Source: Hyphomicrobiales bacterium
GTDB lineage: Bacteria > Pseudomonadota > Alphaproteobacteria > Rhizobiales > Rhizobiaceae
Reading direction: 5' to 3'
Assembly: GCA_900469475.1 (NCBI GenBank)
Contig: UBXG01000005.1
Span: 558,001 to 622,000 of the forward strand
Length of the DNA: 64,000 nt
Part shown: in pieces, positions 45,404-54,046 of the stretch
Position numbering within the stretch: the stretch's first letter is position 1
Layout: the number at the start of each line of letters is the position of its first letter
Made by a program: the position numbers and the translations under genes
The notes under the pieces: model-generated
What the model was told of the DNA's origin: nothing
Seen by the model: only the letters and a program-made list of their open reading frames with translations
The model's database searches: none

Positions 45404-45843
45404 GGCAGCGCTCCAACGCGCCTTGCGCGATTCCTCGGTCGGATCTCCTGTAGGCGCTCGTCACGCAAAAAGATGCCCCGCTCAGCCGGTGCAGCGAGCG
45501 AGGCGAGGCGGGCGCATCACCACAGGCAAGGGAGGAAACACCTGCGGCTTCAGGACGCGCCAGGAGAACACTTAGCGCATGCTTTGAAAATCAAACCCCG
45601 ACTGCGCCGAAGAGCGAATAGACCCGCCGACGCAGGCACTCGAAATCGATCCTTACGAGACAACCGCCCGGCCTTTTTCGAATCAACCAGTGCGTTTGTT
45701 TCTGTAATTGATAGGAAAAACCTATTTCAGATTCTCGTAAAGTTCAAAGAGCAGCGAGATCGTACGATTCACAGGATATAGTGACCTATTTCCCACAGCC
45801 GTCGTTACTCGATCGCTTTTTGCGCTGAGAGCAGCTCTTCGGA
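45404..45843. other. Intergenic region with a minus-strand terminator; possible RNA
   Basis: These 440 bases lie between the ferredoxin gene and the convergent DUF922 gene. A plus-strand frame at 45473-45781 has no ribosome-binding site and an unnatural composition, so I do not call it. A structured G+C-rich block (45404-45620) with an intrinsic terminator on the minus strand could be the 3' end of a long DUF922 transcript or of an independent RNA. The rest is A+T-rich and unremarkable. Confidence 0.4.
45467..45518 (-). terminator. Minus-strand intrinsic terminator
   Basis: GATGCCCCGC (45472-45481) pairs with GCGGGCGCATC (45508-45518), with one bulged base, and is preceded on the plus strand by AAAAA (45467-45471), which is a T-run in the minus-strand transcript. 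Confidence 0.6.
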
Positions 45844-46482
45844 CTACTGCGAATTGCCTTGTCGGCTGCGATAGTAGAGCAGCCTCTGCATGCGGCTCGA
45901 AAAATTGAGCGCTTCTATGCGGTCGAAGCGCGCCTGATCGGCGTCGTGCCGTTCGGTTTCGCGCGATGTCACCGCGTTTGCCCGTTCCTGCAGCGTATCG
46001 CAATTGCTGGCGGGTGGCAGAGCCAGGATCTGCTTTTCCATCTGCCGCGCATGCTGGCGGGCGATTTCGACATGCCGGTCTTCGTGGCGCCGGATATCGC
46101 CGGCCAGGGTATCCCAGATCACGGAAAGCTGCTTGCTGGCGCCCCGCCGGTCCCGCCAGCGCGGCAGGATGATTTCCGTATCGACCGTTACCTTGACGCT
46201 GGAGATATGGCAGCGGCCGTTTGATTCGCTGTAGGTTGCACTGCCGCCGAAGCGGATCTTCGTCGCGCCGGGATGGTGGCTGCTAGAGCCTATCGCCAAT
46301 GGCCCGCGCTGATTCAAGGCTGCATCGAGCTCGTCGGCGGTGCTTCCCTTGATGTCGAAATAGGAAATTGACTTGCGGGCGATGACTTCCGCACCGGCCC
46401 CACCGGGTATGCAGACTGCAAGCAGCAATGCACACGAAAGACTGAACTTATGGGACGTAAGCGGCATTCGTGTCGCTACCAT
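45844..46482 (-). CDS. Secreted DUF922 protein, probable zinc-dependent protease fold
   Basis: The 212-residue exported protein has a signal peptide (LSCALLLAVCIPGGAGA) and the DUF922 domain with its HEDRHVEIARQH metal-site-like motif near residue 140. Pfam describes the family as putative secreted zinc proteases, but activity is unproven. The start is uncertain: ATG at 46482 is used; ATG 46467 and GTG 46515 are in frame. It is divergent from folP with an 88-bp gap. Confidence 0.78.
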   Translation of the reverse strand: MVATRMPLTSHKFSLSCALLLAVCIPGGAGAEVIARKSISYFDIKGSTADELDAALNQRGPLAIGSSSHHPGATKIRFGGSATYSESNGRCHISSVKVTVDTEIILPRWRDRRGASKQLSVIWDTLAGDIRRHEDRHVEIARQHARQMEKQILALPPASNCDTLQERANAVTSRETERHDADQARFDRIEALNFSSRMQRLLYYRSRQGNSQ

Positions 46483-46570
46483 GTTGAACTTCTGTGAACC
46501 TTGCGGCATAGCCACTGTGAGCGCAATATCAAGCGCAAGGTTTTTTCCTTTTCAATGGGATGGACAGTTC

Positions 46571-47428
46571 GTGACGGAGCTTCACAGCCAAAGCTGGCAT
46601 GTCGCGCATGGCCGCAGCATCGATGTCGGCGGGCAGAGCGTCATCATGGCTATCGTCAATGTGACGCCGGATTCCTTTTCCGACGGCGGTCATTATGAGG
46701 CCGTCGATGCGGCCGTTGCCCATGCGCTGGCTTGCGTCGAGGACGGGGCCGCCATCATCGATATCGGCGGCGAATCGACCAAGCCGGGTGCTGTCGCCGT
46801 CAATGCCACCGAGGAGCAGGGACGGGTACTGCCTGTCATCGAAGCCCTGCGCGGGAGGACCGATGCCCTGATTTCGGTCGATACCTACCGCGCCGATACG
46901 GCGCGGCTGGCGATCGGAGCGGGTGCCCATATCGTCAATGATATCTTCGGCCTGCAGCGCGAGCCTGACATCGCCTCTGTGGCCGCACAAACGGGCGCCG
47001 GTCTCTGCATCATGCACACGGGCCGCAATCGGCAGAAGCTGCCTGATGTCATCGATGACCAGCTTTTCTTTCTCAATCGCTCGCTGGAGATCGCAGCCGC
47101 CGCAGGCGTAGACAGACGGACGATCGTGCTCGATCCTGGTTTCGGCTTCGCCAAGGAAAATGCCGAGGAAAATCTGGAGCTCATAGCGCGTTTCAACGCT
47201 CTGCTGCGCTTCGAACTGCCCCTGTTGGTCGGCACTTCACGAAAGCGGTTCATTGGCACTATAACGGGTCGCGAAGCAGCTGGTCGCGATATCGGCACCG
47301 CTGCAACCAGCGCAATCTTGCGATTGCAGGGAGCTGCGATATTCCGCGTACACAATGTCGCAATCAATAGGGACGCGTTGGCCATTGCGGATGCTATTCT
47401 CGCGACGCGGGCGAGACTTAAAACATGA
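46571..47428 (+). CDS. folP: Dihydropteroate synthase
   Basis: The 285-residue enzyme joins 6-hydroxymethyl-dihydropterin pyrophosphate and p-aminobenzoate in folate synthesis and is the sulfonamide target. Signatures are MAIVNVTPDSFSDGGHY, the pterin-site DIGGESTKPGA, and FGFAKENAEENLELIARF, with the SRKRFIG phosphate loop. It starts at GTG 46571; longer in-frame extensions upstream run through the divergent promoter. It is the first of a folP-folB-folK operon, 61 bp before folB. Confidence 0.95.
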   Translation: MTELHSQSWHVAHGRSIDVGGQSVIMAIVNVTPDSFSDGGHYEAVDAAVAHALACVEDGAAIIDIGGESTKPGAVAVNATEEQGRVLPVIEALRGRTDALISVDTYRADTARLAIGAGAHIVNDIFGLQREPDIASVAAQTGAGLCIMHTGRNRQKLPDVIDDQLFFLNRSLEIAAAAGVDRRTIVLDPGFGFAKENAEENLELIARFNALLRFELPLLVGTSRKRFIGTITGREAAGRDIGTAATSAILRLQGAAIFRVHNVAINRDALAIADAILATRARLKT

Positions 47429-47489
47429 TGCTCGGATCCAAGGAGCGGTTTTCGGACGCGATCGCGCCTGTTCGAAACGGAGATACGCC

Positions 47490-47861
47490 ATGAGCGCTGT
47501 GACATACACCATTACTCTACAGAATTGCGCCTTCTTTGCCCGGCACGGCGTCCATGACGAGGAGGAATTCCTCGGCCAGCGCTTCTTCGTCGATGCCGAA
47601 CTCGATGTTGAAGCCGGCGATGCGCTGGAGCGCGATTCGATCGACGATACCGTCAATTACGGCGTCGCCTTCAGCGTCATCGAGGAAATCGTGACAGGTC
47701 GCCGGCGTTATCTGATCGAGGCGCTGGCGCTCGATGTGGCCAAGGAGCTATGCCGTCGTTTTCCGAGTATCCGCCGGGCCAAAATCACGGTACGCAAGCC
47801 CAATGCCCCGGTTCCGGGCGTTCTCGATTACGTACAGGTGAGCATTGAGCATTTTGCCTGA
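47490..47861 (+). CDS. folB: Dihydroneopterin aldolase
   Basis: The 123-residue enzyme cleaves dihydroneopterin to 6-hydroxymethyl-dihydropterin in folate synthesis. Family features include FARHGVHDEEEFLGQRFFVDAEL (the active-site Glu and surrounding loop), NYGVAFSVIEEIV, and the basic KITVRKPNAPVPG near the end, with the catalytic Lys. The ATG at 47490 has GGAG upstream. The stop overlaps the folK start. Confidence 0.94.
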   Translation: MSAVTYTITLQNCAFFARHGVHDEEEFLGQRFFVDAELDVEAGDALERDSIDDTVNYGVAFSVIEEIVTGRRRYLIEALALDVAKELCRRFPSIRRAKITVRKPNAPVPGVLDYVQVSIEHFA

Positions 47862-48372
47862 GGGTGCAGCCGCGCGGACGACGCTCGGTTTGGGCGGCAA
47901 TCTGGATAACCCCGTCCACGCCATGGCGCTCGCCTTGCGTACGTTGGACGCGCGCGCCGATTGCCGGGTGGTTTCGGTGTCGCGACTTTACCGCACGCCG
48001 CCCTGGGGCAAGACGGACCAATCCTTTTTCTACAATTCCTGTGCTGCCGTCGATACGACACTTTCGCCGGAAGCTCTGCTCGACGTCTGCCTGGACATAG
48101 AGCGGCAGATGAAGCGGGTGCGGATCGAGCGCTGGGGACCACGCACGATCGATATCGACGTGCTGACCTATGGAGATTTGGAAAAGGCCGAGCCGTTGCT
48201 CACCATTCCACATCCGCGAATGGTCGAGCGTGGTTTCGTGCTGATGCCGCTTGCTGATTTTGCCGCCGATCTCGTGGTGAAGGGCCGCACGATCACCGCC
48301 TGGCTGCAGGATGTTGATATCGAAGGTATCGAGGTCGCGGACGAAAGTGGTGATTGGTGGCGGACAGCCTGA
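47845..48372 (+). CDS. folK: 6-hydroxymethyl-7,8-dihydropterin pyrophosphokinase
   Basis: The 175-residue kinase transfers pyrophosphate from ATP to the pterin, giving the FolP substrate. It shows LGLGGNLDNP, SRLYRTPPWG and the magnesium-binding RWGPRTIDIDVLTYG, and PHPRMVERGFVLMPLADFA. It begins at a TTG (47845) inside the end of folB, a 17-bp overlap, which suggests translational coupling. A perfect 18-bp hairpin terminator follows. Confidence 0.94.
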   Translation: MSILPEGAAARTTLGLGGNLDNPVHAMALALRTLDARADCRVVSVSRLYRTPPWGKTDQSFFYNSCAAVDTTLSPEALLDVCLDIERQMKRVRIERWGPRTIDIDVLTYGDLEKAEPLLTIPHPRMVERGFVLMPLADFAADLVVKGRTITAWLQDVDIEGIEVADESGDWWRTA

Positions 48373-48392
48373 ACTGGACCCCATGGATATAT

Positions 48393-48430
48393 AAAGACAA
48401 AGGCCGGCAAATTGCCGGCCTTTGTCTTTA
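48393..48430. terminator. Bidirectional terminator, folK and secreted-protein gene
   Basis: An 18-bp perfect inverted repeat (arms about 48393-48410 and 48412-48429; core AAAGGCCGGCAA) with a one-base nominal loop lies between converging genes. T-runs exist on both strands. Confidence 0.9.
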
Positions 48431-48447
48431 TGAATTCTCGCTCAATG

Positions 48448-49005
48448 CTATTGGATCGACCCGACCGCCATCTGGTCGACGTCTGCACGCTTCAGCGTGA
48501 CGCCGATAACCGGTACCATCTGATCGCCGACCTTCACCGAGATTGTGACATTCATCGACTTGTTGTCCGCAATGCGGGCGATCATGGCGCCGTTGAGCTT
48601 CTGGCGGATCAATCCGAGAACGACGGTGTTATCGTTGACCGCGCCTGATGTCACGTCGAGGCCCTTGCCGGCTGCGCCGTCCAGGAACTTTCCGCTGTAG
48701 GAACCGCCGTTCTGCGTGATCTCGGCCGACATCGGCTGCTGGAAGACGCCGACGCGGCAGGTGCCGTCGAGCTTGACGCCGGCGCTGCCGCCATCGGATG
48801 GCTTGCCCGTGAGATTGCAGGTGAACTTCGTGCCCTTGTACTTGCCGGCGACGATTTCGCCGGGGCCGCTCCAGGTACCGGAGATCGACTGGAAGAAGGC
48901 CTTGTCGCGGGGCGCCGCGTCGGCCGACTGCACCCAGGCGCCGGTGGAGATGGCAGCGGCTGCAAGGCTGCTTACAAGAAGAAATCGACGCGAAAACATG
49001 GACAT
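48448..49005 (-). CDS. Secreted hypothetical protein
   Basis: The 185-residue protein has a Tat-like or Sec signal (SRRFLLVSSLAAAAISTG, with a twin-arginine) and a probable cleavage after ADA near residue 30. The mature part is Gly- and Thr-rich beta sequence with two cysteines (FTCNLTG, GTCRVGV) that can form a disulfide. Similar proteins are common in Rhizobiales and have no known role. The ATG at 49005 or 48999 can start it. No partner is adjacent. Confidence 0.65.
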   Translation of the reverse strand: MSMFSRRFLLVSSLAAAAISTGAWVQSADAAPRDKAFFQSISGTWSGPGEIVAGKYKGTKFTCNLTGKPSDGGSAGVKLDGTCRVGVFQQPMSAEITQNGGSYSGKFLDGAAGKGLDVTSGAVNDNTVVLGLIRQKLNGAMIARIADNKSMNVTISVKVGDQMVPVIGVTLKRADVDQMAVGSIQ

Positions 49006-49103
49006 TCCCTAGCGAGGCGGAACCGTGAAACTGATTGTCACTTTTGCCGCAGAATGGTTAATGCTTGGTTTCCTGAATGCCAAAGCGCCTGATTTTCAGG
49101 TCC

Positions 49104-50183
49104 TCATGCAGGATTGCGGCCGCCTACGCTCGGCGTGAGGTCGCCGGCAAAATCGGCAATGCCGGGACGCTTGAGCGCCTTGAAGGGGAGCGGCCGGCAG
49201 AGGTCCATGGCGGCGATGCCGATTCTTGCGGTCATCATGCCGTTGACGACGCCCTCTCCAAGACGCGCCGACAGTTTCGACGCCAGGCCGTGGCCGATCA
49301 GTTGCTGGACGATGCTGTCGCCGACTGCGATGGAGCCGGTGACGGCCAGGTGGGCGATCACATCGCGCATCAGCCTGACCATGCCGAGCGTTCCGGGTCT
49401 ACCGCCATAAAGCTCGGCCATGGCGCGGACGAGTCTCGCCGCTTCGTAGAGAACGTAGAGAATATCGACGAGGGCACGGGGACTGACGGCGGTTACCACC
49501 GATACCCGTTTCGAGGCACCGAGAATCAGCGCGCGGGCGCGGCGGTCGAGCGGGCCGAGCAGCTCGCGTTCGGCGAGGTCGATCAGTTGCGGCGCATCGA
49601 TGATATCGTCTTCTGCCGCCTTCAGGGTCGCGCGGCCTCTTGCCGTGTCCGGATTGGCTTCCAGAATGGCGCAGAGTCGCTTGACCAACGCTTTGGCGCG
49701 CGCCGGCCGGGTTTCGACGATGGCGGCGTCCGCCTCTGCCTTGATGCTCTGCACAGCAGCGAGCCGCATCATTCCGGCCGTCTCGCGAATGACGATGGCA
49801 AACACGGCCAGGATGCCGACGGCCACAACTGCAAGGGCAGTATAGCCGAGCCAATCGGCCCGGCTGAACAGGTCGCGGATGAGCTGATCCGTCCAGAGGC
49901 CGAAAGCGAGCGATACCAGAATGCCGAGCGCGCTGAGTGCCACCTTGCCGAAGGAAAATCCTTTGCGGCGTGGCTTTGCAATGGCAGTTGCATCCGCATC
50001 GGCACCGAGGGCCGGATTGATGAACGGATCTTCCGCATCGGGCGTCAGCACGATATCGGTATCGAAGGTCTGCGGCTTGCGAACCGCTGGCGCAGTTGCC
50101 TCTTTTTTGGAGGTTTCCGGTTCCACCGCGAAGGCGCCGGGACGACGATTACCGTTCGGCTCGTTTTCGGTCGATTTCGTCAT
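49104..50183 (-). CDS. YcjF-type DUF697 membrane protein (TIGR01620)
   Basis: The 359-residue protein has a long hydrophilic N-terminus and two transmembrane helices (FGKVALSALGILVSLAFGLW and LGYTALAVVAVGILAVFAIVI). The conserved C-terminal domain has SPRALVDILYVLYEAARLVRAMAELYGGRPGTLGM. It matches the YcjF family, nearly always paired with the YcjX NTPase, as here, where its start overlaps the ycjX stop by 4 bases. The pair responds to stress in some bacteria; the mechanism is unknown. Confidence 0.85.
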   Translation of the reverse strand: MTKSTENEPNGNRRPGAFAVEPETSKKEATAPAVRKPQTFDTDIVLTPDAEDPFINPALGADADATAIAKPRRKGFSFGKVALSALGILVSLAFGLWTDQLIRDLFSRADWLGYTALAVVAVGILAVFAIVIRETAGMMRLAAVQSIKAEADAAIVETRPARAKALVKRLCAILEANPDTARGRATLKAAEDDIIDAPQLIDLAERELLGPLDRRARALILGASKRVSVVTAVSPRALVDILYVLYEAARLVRAMAELYGGRPGTLGMVRLMRDVIAHLAVTGSIAVGDSIVQQLIGHGLASKLSARLGEGVVNGMMTARIGIAAMDLCRPLPFKALKRPGIADFAGDLTPSVGGRNPA

Positions 50184-51655
50184 GCGAGGCGGTCTCCGAA
50201 CAGGAACTGCATGGCGCGGTCGAGGCGGATATGCGGCACCGAAAGCTTGATGCCTTCCCCGGTTTTTTCCAGCTCCGGAGGGCGAAACCGTACGACATTC
50301 ACTTCGGGCAGATGGACCTTTGCCCCATTGGCTTCAAGGGCTTCGAACAGCCAGCGGGGATTTTCCGGGAGATCGCCGGGGAAGACCGCCGTCTTGCGAT
50401 TGCCGTCGAAGGTCTCGCCGGCGATGGTTTCGCCGTCCATCGGCGTGCCGACGATGACGGGAAGCGTTTGCCCATCGCGGGTCACGGTTGCCTCGCGGGT
50501 CGCCCGCACCGAAGCTATGGCCATCACATCGATGCCGGCCCCGGCCATGCCGATGCGCTCAATGGCGCGGTCGACGAGACGGCGCGTCAACGCCTCCAGC
50601 CGATCATGACTTTCATGATGGAGATGGTCGGCCTTGGTCGCGGCCACCAGCACACGGTCGATGCGCCGGCCGAGCAACGAGGACAGGAGGGAGTTGGTGC
50701 CCGGACGGAAGCAGGCGAGCACATCCGTCAGGGCCCGTTCGAGATCCTGCACCGCTTCCGGGCCGCGGTTGATGGCCTGCAGGGCGTCGACCAGAACGAT
50801 TTGGCGGTCAAGCCGGGCGAAATGTTCGCGGAAGAAGGGTTTGACGACAACGGCCTTGTAGGACTCGTAGCGCCTCTCCATCATCGCCCATAGCGATCCC
50901 TTCGGCGCATTGCCCTCGGAAGGCAGCTTCAGCGGTGCGAAGGTGAGGGCAGGCGAACCGTCGAGATCGCCGGGCAGAAGGAAACGGCCGGGGGGCAATG
51001 TGGAAAGCGAACGTTCGTCGGATTTGCAGGCTTTCAGGTAGTCGGCGAAAGCCGTGGCCAGATCGCGCGCCTTCATTTCATCCGCGGGTTCAGCGATATC
51101 TGCCGCTTCCGTCATGCCAAGCCAATGACGTGACAGTTCGGCACGAATGCCGGTCTTCGCCAGCGCCAGCGTCTCCTCGCTGAAGGTACGGAAATCCTTG
51201 GCGAGCAATGGCAGGTCCAGCAGCCATTCACCCGGATAATCGACGATATCGATCGAGAGGCGGCCGGGCGAGAACAGGCGGTTCCAGCCGCTGGCGCTTT
51301 GGTAATCCAGCGTGAGGCGCAGCTCGGAGATCGCCCTTGTCGAATCCGGCCAGACGCGGTCTTTCACGAGCGCGCGGATATGATCCTCATACTGAAAGCG
51401 CGGCACGGCGTCATCGGGCTGCGGTTCGAGACGAACGGCGGAGACACGGCCGGATTGCACCGGCTCGAACAACGGCAGGCGTCCGCCATTCAGGAGATTA
51501 TGTACCAGCGAGGAGATGAAGACGGTCTTGCCCGAACGGGAGAGGCCCGTGACGCCCAGACGAATTGTCGGATTGACGAGACCGGCGGCTCGATCGGCCA
51601 GATTATCGAAGGCGATGAGGGCGTCGTCGGTAAAAGAGGTCAGGCTTGGGGGCAA
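50180..51655 (-). CDS. YcjX-type NTP-binding protein (DUF463)
   Basis: The 491-residue protein has the Walker A loop GLSRSGKTVF near residue 37 and belongs to the YcjX/DUF463 family of GTPase-like proteins. Conserved segments include IDIVDYPGEWLLDLPL, FVNGLGR-like ALQAINRGPEA, and KADHLHHESH (nucleotide specificity motif). It starts at a TTG. With the overlapping DUF697 gene it forms a two-gene unit at the membrane. Biochemical role unproven in rhizobia. Confidence 0.85.
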   Translation of the reverse strand: MPPSLTSFTDDALIAFDNLADRAAGLVNPTIRLGVTGLSRSGKTVFISSLVHNLLNGGRLPLFEPVQSGRVSAVRLEPQPDDAVPRFQYEDHIRALVKDRVWPDSTRAISELRLTLDYQSASGWNRLFSPGRLSIDIVDYPGEWLLDLPLLAKDFRTFSEETLALAKTGIRAELSRHWLGMTEAADIAEPADEMKARDLATAFADYLKACKSDERSLSTLPPGRFLLPGDLDGSPALTFAPLKLPSEGNAPKGSLWAMMERRYESYKAVVVKPFFREHFARLDRQIVLVDALQAINRGPEAVQDLERALTDVLACFRPGTNSLLSSLLGRRIDRVLVAATKADHLHHESHDRLEALTRRLVDRAIERIGMAGAGIDVMAIASVRATREATVTRDGQTLPVIVGTPMDGETIAGETFDGNRKTAVFPGDLPENPRWLFEALEANGAKVHLPEVNVVRFRPPELEKTGEGIKLSVPHIRLDRAMQFLFGDRLA

Positions 51656-51777
51656 GACGGGATCCCTGGATGACAGCGTGACCGTGAATATAGGGATGGA
51701 AACTTGCGCCGAAAAGATGAGCGGATATGTGTCTGCAATCAGCGGCGCCGCCGTTGCGGCCCATATCGCCGAAGTCT

Positions 51778-52299
51778 CTATTCGGTGACAAAGTCGAGCA
51801 GTACCCAGCCCGATGGCGTCGAATCGACAACGGCAAGACCGGCTGTCGGAAATCCGCGTGGAAGAGCGCTGGCCAGAGCATCGCGTCCAATCAGGGCCGC
51901 AAGCGTCAGTTCGATGACCGGGTTATGCGCGACCAGCATGACCGACTCCTGATCGGTCTGCGCAGCGATGAGTGACAGATAGACATCCGGTGAGCCGTTA
52001 TAGAGTTCGTCGACAAAGCGGAACTCCGTCGACGGCGTGACGACGCGGCGTATAGCCTCGGCGGTCTGGCGGCAGCGCAGGGCGGTGGAGGAAATGACGA
52101 GGTCGGGCTTGTAGCCTTTATCAGCCGCCTCGTCGGCGACAATCTCGGCCGCGGCGTAGCCGTTGTCGCTCAAGGGACGGTCGAAATCTTTTTGGCCGGG
52201 TGCAGCCTGCATGGCCTCGGCGTGGCGTAGAAGATAGATCCGGGAGGGCGGCGGCGAAATGCTGATCATGGCAAGATCTCGAGGCTCGATTTCACTCAT
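51778..52299 (-). CDS. SixA-like histidine phosphatase
   Basis: The 173-residue protein belongs to the phosphoglycerate mutase-like histidine phosphatases. LLRHAEA carries the catalytic RH, and SSTALRCRQTAEA and VAHNPVIE supply the second Arg and His. The size and DFDRPLSDNG block match SixA, which dephosphorylates Hpt domains in E. coli. That is notable here because an Hpt protein and CckA are nearby, but the substrate is not shown. The start at 52299 is preferred over 52329. Confidence 0.8.
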   Translation of the reverse strand: MSEIEPRDLAMISISPPPSRIYLLRHAEAMQAAPGQKDFDRPLSDNGYAAAEIVADEAADKGYKPDLVISSTALRCRQTAEAIRRVVTPSTEFRFVDELYNGSPDVYLSLIAAQTDQESVMLVAHNPVIELTLAALIGRDALASALPRGFPTAGLAVVDSTPSGWVLLDFVTE

Positions 52300-52465
52300 G
52301 AGGTAACGTCTCTTCATTGGTGCCGTCAACTGCTGCGCGATCTGTCAGAAGGCGAAATGCTCCATCATCACGGGAAGGTTACGAAAGACGCGAATCTGGC
52401 TCGATGAGAAGAAGTGATGAAAAAATAGACCCTTAGCTGAATTTTATGACAAATTTAAAAATCAG

Positions 52466-52471
52466 TTGACA
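52466..52471 (+). promoter_or_regulatory. TTGACA element upstream of dksA
   Basis: TTGACA lies 80 bases before the dksA start in an A+T-rich stretch. No good -10 is seen at 17 bases, so the promoter is uncertain. Confidence 0.25.
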
Positions 52472-52550
52472 GCATCTATTTGGCTTGAATCGGCACTATC
52501 GGTTGGGATATACAGCCCAGCCATATGAGATGTTCTTCAGGAGAATCGCG

Positions 52551-52970
52551 TTGAGTGAGAAGATCGATCTTAGCAATTATGTGCCCTCGGAAGACGAGGA
52601 GTTCATGAATCTGAATCAGCGAGCTTATTTTCGAGCGAAGCTGGTGGCATGGAAAAACGACATCCTTAGAGAAGCGCGCGAAACCCTGGATCATCTGGCG
52701 GAAGAAAGCGCAAATCATCCTGACCTGGCCGATCGTGCCTCTTCTGAAACAGATAGAGCCATCGAGCTTCGGGCTCGCGACCGCCAACGTAAACTCATTT
52801 CCAAGATAGATGCCGCATTGCAGCGCATTGAGGATGGCACGTACGGCTATTGTGAAGAAACCGGCGAGCCGATCGGCCTGAAGCGTCTTGACGCTCGCCC
52901 GATCGCAACCTTGTCGATCGAGGCGCAGGAGCGTCACGAGCGCCGCGAAAAGGTTTATCGCGACGAGTAA
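52551..52970 (+). CDS. dksA: DksA-family RNA polymerase-binding protein
   Basis: The 139-residue protein is the rhizobial DksA, which binds the RNA polymerase secondary channel and, with ppGpp, adjusts transcription under starvation. The coiled-coil tip and the C-terminal helix (TLSIEAQERHERREKVYRDE) are present. The zinc finger keeps only one of four cysteines: YGYCEETGEPIGLKRLDARP and LSIEA. So it is of the zinc-independent type. The TTG at 52551 is chosen because AGGAG is 7 bases upstream and it gives the usual SEKIDLSNYVPSEDEEFM start. Confidence 0.9.
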   Translation: MSEKIDLSNYVPSEDEEFMNLNQRAYFRAKLVAWKNDILREARETLDHLAEESANHPDLADRASSETDRAIELRARDRQRKLISKIDAALQRIEDGTYGYCEETGEPIGLKRLDARPIATLSIEAQERHERREKVYRDE

Positions 52971-53004
52971 TGACAGCATCGGTTTCGACCGGCTTAAATA
53001 AAAC

Positions 53005-53038
53005 AAAGGCACGATGGAAATCTCCGTCGTGCCTTTTT
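53005..53038 (+). terminator. Intrinsic terminator after dksA
   Basis: AAAGGCACGATGG (53005-53017) pairs with CCGTCGTGCCTTT (53024-53036), with one G-U, over a 6-base loop and continues into T. It may also serve the converging FliO-like gene. Confidence 0.85.
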
Positions 53039-53067
53039 CGATTCCGGCGTTTCCGAGAGGCCGCACC

Positions 53068-53997
53068 TTATTTGTCGCGGCTGACGCTCATTTCCCCAAA
53101 GATGCGAGCGACTTCCTTCTGAAGAGCGCTGTCCGCTCCGGTCAGCGGAGCGAGTTCGGGTTCGACGCGTTTTGCCGGGCTTGGGATCGTGGATGGTTCA
53201 GCATTCGGTTGCTGCTGCACCTGTCGCGGTGCCGGCGCGTTTGGAATGATCCGTTCGGCGGTCAGGTTCTTCGACATTTCCGCTTCCAAAATACGCTGGA
53301 AATCATTGCCGGGTTCGACCGATGGCGTCGGTGCGGGGGTAGGCTCGACTGTTGCCGGGCGTGGGGGAGCCGGTTGTTGCTGTGGCAGGACGACATGTCG
53401 GGCAGCGTCCAGTATGTCGGCGGCTTCCGTCTCGCTAATAGTCGGCACAGGCTGGGGCGCCGGTTGCTGCGGCTTGACGGCGGCGGGTTGCGGGTGTTCG
53501 GCCACCTGCGGTACTGGAGTTGGTTGCGCCGTAGGCTCAAGGCGCGGCTCGTTGCGCAGATAGGCTTCGATCTTGTCCTCAGCGGTTTGCTGGGGCTGCG
53601 GAAGCGTTGCGGGAGGAGCTTCCACCGCAGCCGCCTTCTGCTGCTGCGGCCGCCTCTCTTCAAATGCCATGGGAATATCGACCGGCGTCGCGGAGGTTCC
53701 AGCGCGTGTGGCATCGGAAATGCCCGATTCGATGACGATGTCCGTCGGGCCGCCGATCATGATCAGATGCTCGATCCCATCGCGTCGCACGAGCACGAGA
53801 CGGCGGCGAGCATCGACGGCGGCGGCATCCAACACCTGCAGGCGAGGCTGACGGTTCTTGCCACCGCGCACGAAGGGAGAAGGCGCTCGGTTGCGCATGA
53901 TCCACAGAATGCCGATGAGCACGAGCAGGGCAATGCCAACTCCACCGGCTGCGAGAAAGAAACGGCTGCCATAGGCTCCGGCGATATCGTCCAACAT
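53068..53997 (-). CDS. FliO-domain membrane protein with Pro/Gln-rich tail
   Basis: The 309-residue protein has one transmembrane helix (FFLAAGGVGIALLVLIGILWIM) then a FliO-type beta domain (LQVLDAAAVDARRRLVLVRRDGIEHLIMIGGPTDIVIE). About 180 low-complexity Pro/Gln/Ala residues follow, and a short conserved C-terminal helix (LQKEVARIFGEMSVS). FliO helps assemble the flagellar export gate, but no flagellar gene is adjacent here. Instead it is divergent from cckA by 393 bp, an arrangement seen in related genomes. It may have a flagellar or a separate cell-cycle role. Confidence 0.75.
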   Translation of the reverse strand: MLDDIAGAYGSRFFLAAGGVGIALLVLIGILWIMRNRAPSPFVRGGKNRQPRLQVLDAAAVDARRRLVLVRRDGIEHLIMIGGPTDIVIESGISDATRAGTSATPVDIPMAFEERRPQQQKAAAVEAPPATLPQPQQTAEDKIEAYLRNEPRLEPTAQPTPVPQVAEHPQPAAVKPQQPAPQPVPTISETEAADILDAARHVVLPQQQPAPPRPATVEPTPAPTPSVEPGNDFQRILEAEMSKNLTAERIIPNAPAPRQVQQQPNAEPSTIPSPAKRVEPELAPLTGADSALQKEVARIFGEMSVSRDK

Positions 53998-54046
53998 GTC
54001 GAGATACTCCGTAATTGTCCCCGATGTTGCGGTTTACAGCGCCGCG

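Noticed and set aside
45404-45620. Cobalamin riboswitch, RNase P RNA, SRP RNA or tmRNA
   Set aside because: None of the diagnostic conserved segments of these RNAs is present on either strand.
45473-45781. 102-codon plus-strand frame after the ferredoxin gene
   Set aside because: Basic, low-quality composition, no ribosome-binding site, and it crosses the strong minus-strand terminator hairpin. Not called as a gene.
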